Source: Paenibacillus tianmuensis
GTDB taxonomy: Bacteria; Bacillota; Bacilli; Paenibacillales; NBRC-103111
Length of the DNA: 64,000 nucleotides
Assembly (NCBI RefSeq): GCF_900100345.1
Contig: NZ_FMTT01000009.1
Coordinates: 96,464 to 160,463, forward strand
Direction: 5' to 3'
Position numbers and translations under genes: made by a program. Numbering within the stretch: the stretch's first letter is position 1; the number at the start of each line of letters is the position of its first letter. This document shows, one piece after another, positions 27,567 through 36,732 of this stretch. The notes beneath the pieces were generated by a model. That model was not told where the DNA came from. It saw nothing but the letters and a program-made list of their open reading frames with translations, and did not search any database.

Positions 27567-27866
27567 GTGAAAATATCCGATTTCCAAACCAAAGACGTGA
27601 TCAATATCGTCGACGGCAAAAAGCTGGGCCAAATCAGCGACTTGGAGCTCGATCTCCAGCACGGGCGCATCGAGGCGATCGTCGTCCCGAATTCCTCCCG
27701 TTTTTTCGGATTGTTCGGCGGCGGAACCGATGTGATTATCCCTTGGAACAATATCGTCAAGATCGGCATGGACGTCGTCCTGGTCAAGCTGGAGGACGTT
27801 CAGGCTTTCCGGCAGCAGGAGCCGGCCGATAACGTGTATGAGTACAACCGCCAATCCCGCGGGTAA
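27567..27866 (+). CDS. ylmC: YlmC/YmxH family sporulation-associated PRC-barrel protein
   Basis: A 99-residue single-domain protein of the PRC-barrel fold (VDGKKLGQISDLELDLQHGRIEAIVV, beginning KISDFQTKDVINI). The family is widespread in endospore formers and is found next to sigG, but its biochemical role is not established. It also carries a distinctive FFGLFGGGTDVIIPWNNIVKIG segment, as in YlmC/YmxH. The GTG start follows GGTGGTGAC. It begins the ylm group that leads to divIVA. Confidence 0.88.
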   Translation: MKISDFQTKDVINIVDGKKLGQISDLELDLQHGRIEAIVVPNSSRFFGLFGGGTDVIIPWNNIVKIGMDVVLVKLEDVQAFRQQEPADNVYEYNRQSRG

Positions 27867-27964
27867 GACAAACGAAGACAGGTGTGCATTCACCCGGACG
27901 AACAAGGGTGTTCTTTTTTTTCGCTTCGTGTATACTGGGTAGTAAAAAGACGGGAGGCGGACCC

Positions 27965-28825
27965 ATGGAACCTTTTGTAATCCGACAAGCCGAAAACGGC
28001 TGTGAATTGCTTATGCTGGAGCGTTTCATGAACGCCCGTCCGGCCGTAACGGCCGGCTTTACGACAAGACGCGGCGGAGTCAGCCGCGAAGCCTTCGGCA
28101 GCTTGAACTGCGGGCTTCATGTGGAGGATGCGCCCGCAGACGTGGTTGCGAACCGAAAATTGCTGGCCGAATCGCTCGAACTGCCGTTCGAATCGTGTAC
28201 ATACGCGGAGCAGGTGCATGGGAAGGAAATCCAGGTTGTAGGCAGAGGGGAGCGCGGTGCGGGCAACGATTCTCGGGAGAAGGCGCTGCAAGGCAAAGAC
28301 GGCTTCGTGACGAACGAACCGGGGGTCTTTTTGTACGCGTTGTTTGCGGATTGTGTGCCGCTGTATTTTTACGATCCGGTCCACAAGGCGGTAGGATTGG
28401 CGCATGCAGGGTGGAAGGGAACCGCATTGCAAATCGCCAAGGCAACGCTGGAGACGATGAGTGCGGCATACGGCACCAAGCCCCGGGACGTGAAGGCCGC
28501 GATCGGCCCTTCCATCGGCGCATGCTGCTACGAGGTGGATGATGCCGTTATTGCGCGAATGGACAAGGTGCTAGAAAAGGTTGCGCCGGGAAGCGGCGCT
28601 GACGAATCCGGCCGTTCGCCGTTCTATGAAAAAAAGCCCGACGGAAAATACAAGTTGAACTTGCAACAAATAAACCGACAAATTATGATAAAAGCAGGAA
28701 TTATGCCGTCTTCTATCGAAATAAGTGGTTTATGCACAAGCTGCCGTACCGACTTGTTTTTCTCGCACCGCAAAGAGGGCGGAAAAACCGGCAGAATGGC
28801 GGCATGGATCGGACTGCGGGAATAG
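27965..28825 (+). CDS. pgeF: YlmD/PgeF family protein (laccase-domain, peptidoglycan editing factor)
   Basis: Member of the YlmD/YfiH (DUF152) family of zinc-binding purine-nucleoside/laccase-like enzymes. In E. coli PgeF is reported to keep L-Ser out of the first peptide position of murein precursors; other members act on adenosine/inosine. Family metal ligands are visible in YAEQVHGKEI, LFADCVPLYFYD and GLAHAGWKGTALQ, with SIGACCYEVDD further on. The ATG at 27965 follows CGGGAGGCGG, giving 286 residues. The specific substrate here is not decided by the sequence. It sits in the conserved ylmC-D-E order. Confidence 0.9.
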   Translation: MEPFVIRQAENGCELLMLERFMNARPAVTAGFTTRRGGVSREAFGSLNCGLHVEDAPADVVANRKLLAESLELPFESCTYAEQVHGKEIQVVGRGERGAGNDSREKALQGKDGFVTNEPGVFLYALFADCVPLYFYDPVHKAVGLAHAGWKGTALQIAKATLETMSAAYGTKPRDVKAAIGPSIGACCYEVDDAVIARMDKVLEKVAPGSGADESGRSPFYEKKPDGKYKLNLQQINRQIMIKAGIMPSSIEISGLCTSCRTDLFFSHRKEGGKTGRMAAWIGLRE

Positions 28826-28903
28826 CGGCTGGGGGACTTCCGGCTTGGCAACACCGGGACCGCCCCATAGCCGGGCAGGCCGAAAGCGAGGTGAATTGAC
28901 GTT

Positions 28904-29593
28904 TTGACTATACAACTGCAGGAACGGATCGAAGAAGTCCGCAAGCGCATTGCCGCGGCGTGTGCCCGTGCGGGACGCAGTCCCGAGGAGGTGCGCGTCA
29001 TCGCCGTGACCAAGTACGTTTCGCTCGAAACGACGGGACAAGCGCTGCGGAGCGGACTGACGGATGTCGGCGAGAACCGCTGGCAGGATGCCGCTGCCAA
29101 ATGGGAAGCCTTCGGCAGCGAAGGCGTGTGGCATTTCATCGGACATTTGCAAACGAACAAAGTAAAGGATGTCGTCGGACGATTTACCTATATTCATTCT
29201 GTGGACAGGTTGTCGCTGGCCAAAGAGATCGAGAAGAAGGCGGCGGCGCTCGGAATCGAGGTTCCGTGCTTTATTCAACTGAACGTATCGGGGGAAGAAA
29301 CAAAGTACGGTTTGGAGCCCGGCGAGCTGCTTAATTTTGCGGCGGAGCTGCGGAGCATGAAGCATATCCGTGTGGCCGGTCTGATGACCATGGCGCCTTA
29401 TGAAGCGGAGCCTGAGGCGACCCGCCCAGTGTTCCGCGGCTTGCGCGAATGGCGGGACCGTCTGAACCGGGAAGCCGTGCTTGATTACGAAGTGACCGGT
29501 TTATCGATGGGAATGTCGAACGATTTTGAAGTGGCCATTGAAGAAGGAGCGACTTGGGTGCGTCTTGGTTCGGTCTTGGTAGGTAAAGAGTGA
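28904..29593 (+). CDS. ylmE: YggS/YlmE family pyridoxal phosphate homeostasis protein
   Basis: A TIM-barrel PLP-binding protein (PLPBP family) without known catalytic turnover, involved in PLP and amino-acid homeostasis. The PLP lysine lies in VIAVTKYVS near residue 36, followed by [39 protein letters not shown] and the phosphate-binding end [21 protein letters not shown] (split as [10 protein letters not shown] and IEEGATWVR). The TTG start lies 9 bases after GAGGTGA. 229 residues is typical. It overlaps the beginning of the region upstream of sepF, suggesting one transcript. Confidence 0.94.
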   Translation: MTIQLQERIEEVRKRIAAACARAGRSPEEVRVIAVTKYVSLETTGQALRSGLTDVGENRWQDAAAKWEAFGSEGVWHFIGHLQTNKVKDVVGRFTYIHSVDRLSLAKEIEKKAAALGIEVPCFIQLNVSGEETKYGLEPGELLNFAAELRSMKHIRVAGLMTMAPYEAEPEATRPVFRGLREWRDRLNREAVLDYEVTGLSMGMSNDFEVAIEEGATWVRLGSVLVGKE

Positions 29594-29622
29594 CAGAGAT
29601 GAAACTCCGAGGAGGAAAGGAT

Positions 29623-30048
29623 ATGGGCGTAATGAATAAATTCATGAACTTTCTGGGCTTGCAGGAAGAGGAAGTAGTCGTGGAGCGCGAGCGCATCGCA
29701 GACCATCGCGAAGAAGCTGAAACCCCGGCGCAGGAACTGCGTAAAAATAAGGGGAACATCGTCAGCATCCATTCACAAAAAAACGTGAGGGTCATCTTGA
29801 ACGAGCCACGGTCTTACGAGGAAACCCAGGAAATTGCCGACCATTTGCGCTCACACCGGCCCGTCGTCGTCAATCTGCACCGGGTCCGGCCGGATCAGGC
29901 TACGCGGATCGTTGACTTCCTGAGCGGTACCGTGTATGCGCTCAGCGGTTCCATCTCGAAGATCGGACCGAACATTTTTTTGTGTACTCCGGATAACGTG
30001 GAAATCCACGGTTCGATTTCGGAAATGATGCACCATAACGAAGAATAG
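29623..30048 (+). CDS. sepF: Cell division protein SepF
   Basis: SepF forms rings that organise FtsZ filaments and anchor them to the membrane through an N-terminal amphipathic helix. That helix is visible as [13 protein letters not shown], followed by an acidic/charged linker and the conserved domain from about residue 60 ([41 protein letters not shown], ending [11 protein letters not shown]). GAGGAGGAAAGG precedes the ATG at 29623; an earlier in-frame GTG overlaps ylmE but has no better site. 141 residues. Confidence 0.95.
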   Translation: MGVMNKFMNFLGLQEEEVVVERERIADHREEAETPAQELRKNKGNIVSIHSQKNVRVILNEPRSYEETQEIADHLRSHRPVVVNLHRVRPDQATRIVDFLSGTVYALSGSISKIGPNIFLCTPDNVEIHGSISEMMHHNEE

Positions 30049-30076
30049 CGTACTTAGAAAGAACGAGGTGAACGGC

Positions 30077-30346
30077 TTGTACTACATTGAAGATTACATT
30101 CGCACTTTAATTCAGATTTATCAGTACGTGCTCATCGCCTACGTTCTGCTCTCCTGGCTGCCGAGCGCGCGAGAAAGCTTTATCGGGGAAATGCTGGGGA
30201 AGCTGTGCGAGCCGTATTTGTCCGTATTCCGCCGTTTCATTCCACCGATCGGCGGGATGATCGATATCTCCCCGATTATCGCGCTGATTGCGCTGCGTTT
30301 CGTAGGGGAAGGAATCGTTGCGGTTCTTCGCTTCTTTATTCGGTAG
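30077..30346 (+). CDS. ylmG: YggT family membrane protein YlmG
   Basis: A two-helix membrane protein of the YggT family. The first helix is in IQIYQYVLIAYVLLSWLP, followed by CEPYLSVFRRFIPPIGGMIDISPIIALIALRF (family signature FIPPIGGMIDISP). Its relatives occur next to sepF and are implicated in division or nucleoid/osmotic phenotypes, but no mechanism is firmly known. I chose TTG at 30077 because GAGGTGA lies 6 bases upstream; GTG at 30068 overlaps that Shine-Dalgarno sequence. 89 residues. Confidence 0.9.
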   Translation: MYYIEDYIRTLIQIYQYVLIAYVLLSWLPSARESFIGEMLGKLCEPYLSVFRRFIPPIGGMIDISPIIALIALRFVGEGIVAVLRFFIR

Positions 30347-30372
30347 CCTAATATGGCAGGAGACGTAAACCG

Positions 30373-31155
30373 ATGATGCAGGAACATCTATATGCCCACT
30401 TCCATCCAGACGAACACCGCTTTGTCGATAAGGCGGCGGAATGGGTGGAGCGGGCCGGGCAGCATACGGTCAAGCTGACCGATTTTTTGGACCCGCGGCA
30501 GACCTTTATCCTGACCACACTCGCCAACCGAAACCCGGACGTGCAGATCCGATTCGACGGCGGACATCCGGGCGCGGAACGGAAGCGGGCATTGGTCGCT
30601 CCGGATTATCGCGTGCTGGACGACGAAGAGATGGGGATCAGCCTCATTGAAATTACTTCCGAGGACGAGAAGCTGAAGGAGCTGGACCACGGCGATTTTA
30701 TGGGGGCGATCCTCGGACTTGGCATCAAGCGCGATAAAATCGGCGATATTTATGTGCGGGAAGACGGCTGTCACTTTCTCGTGGCTTCGGAAATTGCCGA
30801 TTATATCCGGCTCAATCTGAGTCAAGTGCACCGGCTGTATGTGCGGACGGAGCACTTGCCGCTTGATAAGCTCAAGGCGACGGAAACGAAGCTGGACGAG
30901 ATGTTTTTATCGGTCGCTTCGCTGCGCCTGGATGGCATCGTAAGCGACGTATACCGGCTGAGCCGGGCCAAAGTGCTCGTTCCGATTAAAGCCGGGCGGT
31001 GCAAATTGAACTGGACGCAGGAGGAAGATCCGAGCAAGCCGCTGAAGCAGGGCGACGTCGTATCGCTTCGAGGGTTCGGACGCTTCAAGGTGCTGGAAGT
31101 CGAAGGGCTAACCAAAAAAGGAAGATATCGCTTAAAAATCGGCAAATATGCGTGA
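30373..31155 (+). CDS. ylmH: YlmH family S4-domain RNA-binding protein
   Basis: A 260-residue protein with an N-terminal YlmH-specific region (about 1-170, including FLDPRQTFIL and YVREDGCHFLVASEIADYI) and a C-terminal S4 RNA-binding domain (from about 180: LRLDGIVSDVYRLSRAKV, ending with DVVSLRGFGRFKVLEV). Recent work on Bacillus implicates YlmH in rescue of stalled 50S-peptidyl-tRNA complexes; this comes from the literature, not from this sequence. It lies in the conserved order ylmG-ylmH-divIVA. The 3' end overlaps an intrinsic terminator. Confidence 0.92.
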   Translation: MMQEHLYAHFHPDEHRFVDKAAEWVERAGQHTVKLTDFLDPRQTFILTTLANRNPDVQIRFDGGHPGAERKRALVAPDYRVLDDEEMGISLIEITSEDEKLKELDHGDFMGAILGLGIKRDKIGDIYVREDGCHFLVASEIADYIRLNLSQVHRLYVRTEHLPLDKLKATETKLDEMFLSVASLRLDGIVSDVYRLSRAKVLVPIKAGRCKLNWTQEEDPSKPLKQGDVVSLRGFGRFKVLEVEGLTKKGRYRLKIGKYA

Positions 31156-31170
31156 ACGCCGATTTTTTTT
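31134..31170 (+). terminator. Terminator overlapping the end of ylmH
   Basis: AAAAATCGGC at 31134-31143 pairs with GCCGATTTTT at 31158-31167, followed by three more T. The 5' arm is inside the last codons of ylmH and the TGA lies in the loop. Confidence 0.8.
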
Positions 31171-31274
31171 GTTTGCCGATGCAGGAATATGCCAGCAACT
31201 GTCGAATATAGGATTACGCATGCGCGGACAACAAGGATCATAGCTTCTTTGCCAAATTTGCAGGAGGTGCAGCA

Positions 31275-31754
31275 ATGGCTTTAACACCGCTCGATATACA
31301 TAACAAGGAGTTCAGCCGCTCGTTTCGGGGATATGACGAAGATCAAGTGAATGAATTTCTGGATCAGGTCATTAAAGATTACGAATCGCTGATCCGTGAA
31401 AATAAAGAGCTGCAAAATCAGTTGGCCGCGATTCAAGAGCGTCTGGACCATTTTGCCAACATCGAAGAAACGCTTAGCAAAACGATCATCATCGCGCAGG
31501 AAGCTGCCGATGAAGTGAAAAATAACGCGAAGAAAGAAGCGCAGCTGATTATTAAAGAATCGGAAAAGAACGCCGACCGCATCATTAACGAATCACTGTC
31601 CAAAGCGCGTAAAGTATCGGTAGAGATCGAGGAGCTGAAGAAGCAGGCGTCGATCTACCGGACCCGGTTCCGCACGCTTATCGAGGCGCAGTTGGAGCTG
31701 CTCAGCAAGGAAGATTGGAGCTCGCTCGACCGGATGGAAATCGAGCAGCCTTAA
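31275..31754 (+). CDS. divIVA: Cell division initiation/polarity protein DivIVA
   Basis: A coiled-coil protein that senses negative membrane curvature at poles and septa and recruits division and sporulation partners. The N-terminal membrane-binding domain is MALTPLDIHNKEFSRSFRGYDEDQVNEFLD (the motif F-RGYD--QVNEFLD is typical). Long coiled coils follow (about residues 30-70 and 75-150). GCAGGAGGTGCAGC precedes the ATG. 159 residues, close to Bacillus DivIVA. It follows the ylm group and precedes ileS, as in Bacillus subtilis. Confidence 0.95.
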   Translation: MALTPLDIHNKEFSRSFRGYDEDQVNEFLDQVIKDYESLIRENKELQNQLAAIQERLDHFANIEETLSKTIIIAQEAADEVKNNAKKEAQLIIKESEKNADRIINESLSKARKVSVEIEELKKQASIYRTRFRTLIEAQLELLSKEDWSSLDRMEIEQP

Positions 31755-31765
31755 TTTGGCCCAAG

Positions 31766-31794
31766 TTGACGCGGAAGCTCATTTCCGCTATACT
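31766..31794 (+). promoter_or_regulatory. SigA promoter for the ileS T-box leader
   Basis: TTGACG at 31766-31771 and TATACT at 31789-31794 with a 17-base spacer. The spacer contains a perfect inverted repeat GCGGAA-6-TTCCGC (31771-31788). Confidence 0.75.
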
Positions 31795-31800
31795 CCCTGT

Positions 31801-32102
31801 ATAAGTTAACATGAATCAAAGCGATGACTGGGACGAGTACTTGACGTCCAGCGGAGGCCAGCGAACCGGGGGAATGGTGCGAGCCCGGACTTCGGCGGTC
31901 AAGGAATATCCCCCAGGAGCATCTCTTGAACCTCATTCCGGAAGTAAAGAGCATCGGCTGATCCCGTTATCGATCAATGGAGCGAAGACTTCGAGCCGGG
32001 CAGCGGCCGTGAACGTTACGGACGATTGCTTTGAGGCTTCGTTGTCTTAATCAGGGTGGTACCGCGAGACTTCTCGTCCCTTAGGGATGCGAGGTCTTTT
32101 TT
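31801..32102 (+). promoter_or_regulatory. Isoleucine T-box riboswitch leader of ileS
   Basis: The T-box core AGGGTGGTACCGCG is at 32053-32066, followed by a terminator stem (GAGACTTCTCGTCCC with GGGATGCGAGGTCT) and a T-run ending at 32102. Upstream Stem I features are visible: GACGAGTA, a GGTGCGA element, and GAAT-ATC where ATC at 31908-31910 is the probable specifier codon (Ile). Uncharged tRNA-Ile would stabilise the antiterminator and allow ileS expression. A short open frame at 31811-32050 lies wholly inside this RNA and is not a gene. Confidence 0.95.
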
Positions 32103-32133
32103 GTTGTAAAATCAGTTAGGAGTGAGACATTCG

Positions 32134-34902
32134 ATGGATTATGGAAAAACGCTAAACCTGCTGCAAACGGATTTTCCGATGCGCGGCAACCTTCCGCAGG
32201 CTGAACCGAAAATGCAGCAGCATTGGGACGAGACGGACATCTACCATCAAGTGCAGGAGAGCCGCAAGGGCAAACCGAAGTTTGTATTGCACGACGGACC
32301 GCCGTATGCGAACGGCGACATTCATATCGGCCACGCGCTGAACAAAATTTTAAAGGACATTATCGTCCGTTTCAAAACGATGCAGGGCTACGATGCGCCT
32401 TATGTGCCGGGCTGGGATACGCACGGCTTGCCGATCGAGCAGGCGATCACCAACAGCGGCAAAGTCGACCGGAAAAAAATGAGCGTGCCGGAATTCCGCG
32501 ACTATTGCAAAGACTACGCCTTGCAGTGGGTGGAGAAGCAAAAAGCGCAGTTCAAGCGTCTCGGCATCCGCGGCGATTGGGACCGCCCGTATATTACGCT
32601 GATGCCTGAATACGAAGCGCAGCAAATCCGCGTTTTCGGCGGGATGGTGACGAAAGGATACATCTACAAAGGGTTGAAGCCGGTATACTGGTCGCCTTCT
32701 TCGGAAAGCGCGCTGGCGGAGGCCGAGATCGAATACCGCGACAAGACGTCGGCTTCGATCTATGTAGCCTTCGACGTACATGACGGCAAAGGCAAGCTGC
32801 CTGCGGACGCCGCCATCGTCATCTGGACGACGACGCCTTGGACGCTACCTGCGAACCTTGGGATCAGCATCCATCCGGATTTCGACTACATGCTGGTGGA
32901 AGCGGGAGGCCGGAAGTTCGTGCTGGCACAAGGACTGCTTGAAGCGGCTGCGAAGGAAATTGGCTGGACCGACGTGAACGTTGTGCAGACGTTCAAGGGC
33001 AGCGAGCTGGAGCATGTGCTCTGCCGCCATCCGTTCTACGACCGGACGTCGCTTGTGATGACCGGCGAGCACGTAACGCTGGAAGCCGGTACGGGCTGCG
33101 TACACACCGCTCCGGGGCACGGGGAAGACGACTTCGTGATCGGACAAAAATACGGTCTGGGCGTCTTGTGTCCCGTGGACGATCAAGGGCATATGACCGC
33201 GGAAGCGCCGGGCTTTGAAGGGCTGTTTTACGATAAAGCCAATAAGGCGATCGCGGAAAAGCTTCAGGAAAGTGGCCACCTGCTGAACATGAGCTTTATT
33301 CAGCATCAATATCCGCACGATTGGCGGACGAAGAAGCCGGTCATTTTCCGCGCGACCGAGCAGTGGTTCGCATCGGTAGATAAATTCCGCCAAGCGATGC
33401 TGGACGAAATCAAGCGCGTGAAGTGGACGCCGGAGTGGGGCGAGATTCGCCTTCATAACATGATCGCCGACCGCGGCGACTGGTGTATTTCCCGTCAGCG
33501 GGCATGGGGCGTGCCGATTCCGATCTTTTACTGCCGCAGCTGCAACGAGCCGCTGGTCAACGAGACGACGATCGAGCATGTTGCTTCGATTTTTGAGCAG
33601 GAAGGCTCTAATGCTTGGTTCCTGCGTGAGGAGAAAGAGCTGCTTCCGACGGGTACCGTCTGTCCGAAATGCGGTCACGACCATTTCCGCAAAGAAACGG
33701 ATATTATGGACGTATGGTTCGATTCCGGGTCCAGCCATTCGGCGGTGCTCGAAACCCGGGAGGAGCTGCAATGGCCGGCCGATCTGTATCTGGAAGGCTC
33801 GGACCAATACCGCGGCTGGTATAACTCATCTTTAATTACCGGCGTGGCGGTCAAAGGACAATCGCCGTACAAAGGCATCCTGAGCCACGGCTTTACGCTG
33901 GACGGTGAAGGACGTAAAATGTCCAAATCGCTCGGCAATACGATCGATCCGAACCAGATGTGCAACAAGCTGGGCGCCGATATTTTGCGCTTGTGGGTAT
34001 CTTCGACTGATTTTCAGTCGGATCAGCGCATCTCGGACAACATTTTGAACCAGATTGCTGAGAGCTATCGAAAAATCCGCAATACGCTGCGCTTTTTGCT
34101 CGGCAACCTGTCGGATTTTGATCCGGCCAAAGACCGCGTAGCCGTAGAGCAAATGAGCGAATTGGATCGATTCGCGCTGCTGCGTCTGCACCGGATGACG
34201 GATCGTGTCATCAAGGCCTACGACCATTACGATTTCCACGTGGTGTATCAGACCGTGAACCATTTTTGCGCGGTCGATATGAGCGCATTCTATCTCGATA
34301 TTTTGAAGGACCGGCTGTATGCCAGCCTTCCGTCCGATCCGGCCCGCAGAGCGGCGCAAACTGTATTATACGATGCGCTGACGGCAATAACTAAGTTGAT
34401 TGCTCCGATTTTGCCGCATACAGCCGATGAAGTATGGAAATACATTCCGGGCACGACGCTGCCGAGCGTACAGCTCGCGGAGCTGCCGACGGTCGATGCA
34501 AGCTTGTTTGACGCGAATCTGGAACAAAAATGGGAAAAATTCAGTGGCGTGCGCGACGACGTGCTGAAGGCGCTTGAGGAAGCGCGGAAGGAGAAGCTGA
34601 TCGGCAATTCGCTTAGCGCCTCGGTACATCTATACCCGAGTGCGGAGACGTATGAGCTGCTCGGCGGCTTCGAGCGGCTGGATCTGTTGTTTATCGTTTC
34701 CGCGGTGAAGGTGCATCATCCTAACGAGACAGCTCCCGAGGGAGCTCAAACATTCAAGGGGCATGCCGTAAAAATCGCAGTAGCCGATGGGGAGAAGTGC
34801 GAACGCTGCTGGATCGTTACGCCGGAGGTTGGTCATGACTCCGAGCACCCGACGCTGTGCAAACGCTGCTCGGGTGTGCTGAAAGCCGGCGCTGCAGGCT
34901 GA
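32134..34902 (+). CDS. ileS: Isoleucyl-tRNA synthetase
   Basis: Class I synthetase that charges tRNA-Ile and edits valine. The HIGH motif is H64IGH in [17 protein letters not shown], and KMSKS is at 595-599 in [13 protein letters not shown]. The editing domain (about residues 190-400) includes [11 protein letters not shown] and [15 protein letters not shown]. The C-terminus has the zinc-binding CERCW and CKRC pairs. These features, with 922 residues, match the bacterial IleS1 type. The ATG at 32134 is preceded by TAGGAGTGAG; a GTG 12 bases upstream is within that site. It is controlled by the T-box leader described above. Confidence 0.97.
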   Translation: MDYGKTLNLLQTDFPMRGNLPQAEPKMQQHWDETDIYHQVQESRKGKPKFVLHDGPPYANGDIHIGHALNKILKDIIVRFKTMQGYDAPYVPGWDTHGLPIEQAITNSGKVDRKKMSVPEFRDYCKDYALQWVEKQKAQFKRLGIRGDWDRPYITLMPEYEAQQIRVFGGMVTKGYIYKGLKPVYWSPSSESALAEAEIEYRDKTSASIYVAFDVHDGKGKLPADAAIVIWTTTPWTLPANLGISIHPDFDYMLVEAGGRKFVLAQGLLEAAAKEIGWTDVNVVQTFKGSELEHVLCRHPFYDRTSLVMTGEHVTLEAGTGCVHTAPGHGEDDFVIGQKYGLGVLCPVDDQGHMTAEAPGFEGLFYDKANKAIAEKLQESGHLLNMSFIQHQYPHDWRTKKPVIFRATEQWFASVDKFRQAMLDEIKRVKWTPEWGEIRLHNMIADRGDWCISRQRAWGVPIPIFYCRSCNEPLVNETTIEHVASIFEQEGSNAWFLREEKELLPTGTVCPKCGHDHFRKETDIMDVWFDSGSSHSAVLETREELQWPADLYLEGSDQYRGWYNSSLITGVAVKGQSPYKGILSHGFTLDGEGRKMSKSLGNTIDPNQMCNKLGADILRLWVSSTDFQSDQRISDNILNQIAESYRKIRNTLRFLLGNLSDFDPAKDRVAVEQMSELDRFALLRLHRMTDRVIKAYDHYDFHVVYQTVNHFCAVDMSAFYLDILKDRLYASLPSDPARRAAQTVLYDALTAITKLIAPILPHTADEVWKYIPGTTLPSVQLAELPTVDASLFDANLEQKWEKFSGVRDDVLKALEEARKEKLIGNSLSASVHLYPSAETYELLGGFERLDLLFIVSAVKVHHPNETAPEGAQTFKGHAVKIAVADGEKCERCWIVTPEVGHDSEHPTLCKRCSGVLKAGAAG

Positions 34903-34980
34903 TGGGCTAGCGAGCCATCCATGGGAGGTGAAGTTCTTCCCATGGAAAGCTCGTTATACGAACCCCGGGAGGGTTGCGCA

Positions 34981-35307
34981 ATGGAACAGACGACGAAAAA
35001 GAACGATCAGGAAAAATTGCTTGAGCAGGTGCACAAAAAAGTGAGTGAAATTGCTGCGGACATCGAAAGGACGCAAATTGCCGACTACGTTCTGCTCATG
35101 AACAGCCCGGTCCGCCTGATCTGGACCAACCTGATTGCCGGGATTTCACGCGGCGTAGGCATTGCGATCGGATTTACCATGTTCGCTTCTACCATCCTGT
35201 ATCTGCTTCAGGCGCTAAACGTGTTAAATTTGCCTATTATCGGGGATTATATTGCCGATATTGTCAAGCATGTGCAGTACCAATTGGAAGGAAGAAGAAC
35301 GTACTAG
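34981..35307 (+). CDS. Small membrane protein, DUF5665 family
   Basis: A 108-residue protein with a charged N-terminus predicted to form a helix (about 10-35), a conserved stretch IADYVLLMNSPVRLIWTNLIAGISRGVGIAIGF leading into one or two transmembrane segments (about 50-90), and a short amphipathic C-terminus. It resembles the DUF5665 proteins found near ileS/lspA in spore-formers; no function is known. The ATG at 34981 follows GGGAGGGTTGCGCA. An inverted repeat CCATGGGA/TCCCATGG lies at 34919-34945 just upstream and may be a processing or stability hairpin. Confidence 0.75.
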   Translation: MEQTTKKNDQEKLLEQVHKKVSEIAADIERTQIADYVLLMNSPVRLIWTNLIAGISRGVGIAIGFTMFASTILYLLQALNVLNLPIIGDYIADIVKHVQYQLEGRRTY

Positions 35308-35316
35308 CTCATAGCC

Positions 35317-36087
35317 TTACGGGAACCGGTTTTCGGCCTCTTCCTCGGGTTCGAGCAAACCGTCTCCTTCGCCGCTACGTATATAATGTTGGTACGCCTT
35401 ATTGCGGACAACCGTGACCTGACGGCCGTACATGTCAGTGGCAAGGAAGCTTTCTAACGGTTCGACGTATCCTTCGGCTTCGTCGGCTTCGATCTGCATC
35501 TCGTTGTAGCTGTCGGACTCGTTCGGATCGTCGGCCATCGCCGGCGTATTGGACGTTCCCCAGCTTTCGACGATTTGCCAGGCGTCTTCGCCGTCGAACT
35601 GCGTCTGTCCCTCGCGTTCGTCGAGACTTGTTCTTCCGAACGGCGGGTCAAGAAATTTTTCTTCCGCGGGACGGCGTTGGGACATATCGGGATCGGGTAC
35701 ATGCTCCACGCAGTATGCGGTTGTAGGGACGGCTTCCAGCCGTTCGTTCGGAATCGGCTTCCCGCATACCCGGCAAATGCCGTATTCCCCCGATTCCATG
35801 CGCGTGAGAGCCTCGTTGATGTCGGTAAGCTGGTGCTCGGCATTTTCGTGAAGAGCGATATCTTTGCCGCGCTCGTACATCTCGGTACCCAGGTCGGCCG
35901 GATGGTTATCGTAATTGGAAAGCTCTCCGGTCTGGTCACGCATGGAATCGCCGAGTCCCATATGCTCGCGCGATTCCAAATGCCGCTCCAGCCACTGCTT
36001 TTCTTCCGTCAGCTTGGCTTTGAGCGTTTGGAGCTGCTGCCCGGTAAGCGGACCGGATGAACCGGATTCGAACGGAAGGTTTGTCAA
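35317..36087 (-). CDS. yteA: YteA family sporulation protein (TraR/DksA-type zinc finger)
   Basis: A 256-residue protein with an N-terminal coiled coil (about 15-100) and a central DksA/TraR-like zinc finger: GICRVCGKPIPNERLEAVPTTAYCVEH (three Cys and a final His). The acidic C-terminal half includes LDPPFGRTSLDEREGQTQFDGEDAWQIVESWGTSNTP-type residues found in YteA proteins. The zinc-finger protein family is associated with sporulation by distribution, but its target is unknown. It is the only reverse-strand gene between ileS and patA. A CATACATT word at 36162-36169 (complement) resembles a SigE -10 but no matching -35 was seen. Confidence 0.88.
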   Translation of the reverse strand: MTNLPFESGSSGPLTGQQLQTLKAKLTEEKQWLERHLESREHMGLGDSMRDQTGELSNYDNHPADLGTEMYERGKDIALHENAEHQLTDINEALTRMESGEYGICRVCGKPIPNERLEAVPTTAYCVEHVPDPDMSQRRPAEEKFLDPPFGRTSLDEREGQTQFDGEDAWQIVESWGTSNTPAMADDPNESDSYNEMQIEADEAEGYVEPLESFLATDMYGRQVTVVRNKAYQHYIRSGEGDGLLEPEEEAENRFP

Positions 36088-36204
36088 GAAAAGCGCCTCC
36101 TTTTGATTAAAGCAAGCATGTATCGTTATTTTTCGCGCTGCCCGTTGTTTTTAGCTAGGTAAATGTATGCAGGTTGTCAGCAAGCCCATTAAGGAGTTGT
36201 TATC

Positions 36205-36732
36205 TTGAGATATTACATTTACGCTTTCATCGTTCTCCTGTTGGACCAGGTTACCAAATGGCTTATCGTAAGCCGGTTGGAGCTGGGGGAATCGCGCTCG
36301 GTTATCGGCGAGTTTTTCCAAATCACTTCTCATCGGAACGCTGGAGCAGCTTTCGGTATTTTGCAAAATCAGCGCTGGTTTTTCCTGGTCATTACCGTTT
36401 TTGTAGCGGTTGGGGTGATCTGGTATTTGCAGAAAACGCGCAAAGAAGGCAAGAAGCTGCTGCCTTTTGCTCTGAGTTTGTTACTTGGAGGGGCGCTCGG
36501 CAATTTTATCGACCGTGCGCTGTTTGGCGAAGTGGTGGATTTTCTCGATTTTCACTTCCGTTTCAGTTTCTTCGGTATCCCGGTGAACTATCCGTTTCCG
36601 ATCTTTAACGTTGCCGATTCTGCGATCGTCGTCGGTGTCGCCTTGATCTTCGTGGAATCGCTGATCAGCTGGCGCCAGGAATCGAAACAAAACGCCGCCA
36701 ACAAGCTGGAAAGCGGGGATGCGCAATCATGA
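36205..36732 (+). CDS. lspA: Lipoprotein signal peptidase LspA
   Basis: Membrane aspartyl protease (signal peptidase II) that cleaves prolipoproteins before the lipidated cysteine. Four transmembrane segments are visible. Motifs are in order: LDQVTKWLIV near the N-terminus, RNAGAAFG, the first catalytic Asp in GGALGNFIDR, VVDFLDFHF, and the second catalytic Asp in FNVADSAIVVG. The TTG start follows AAGGAGTTGT. 175 residues includes a short polar tail. The last 4 bases overlap the next gene (ATGA). Confidence 0.95.
   Translation: MRYYIYAFIVLLLDQVTKWLIVSRLELGESRSVIGEFFQITSHRNAGAAFGILQNQRWFFLVITVFVAVGVIWYLQKTRKEGKKLLPFALSLLLGGALGNFIDRALFGEVVDFLDFHFRFSFFGIPVNYPFPIFNVADSAIVVGVALIFVESLISWRQESKQNAANKLESGDAQS

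Noticed and set aside
31811..32050. 79-codon open frame upstream of ileS
   Set aside because: Lies wholly within the T-box leader RNA, including Stem I; the conserved RNA features account for the sequence.
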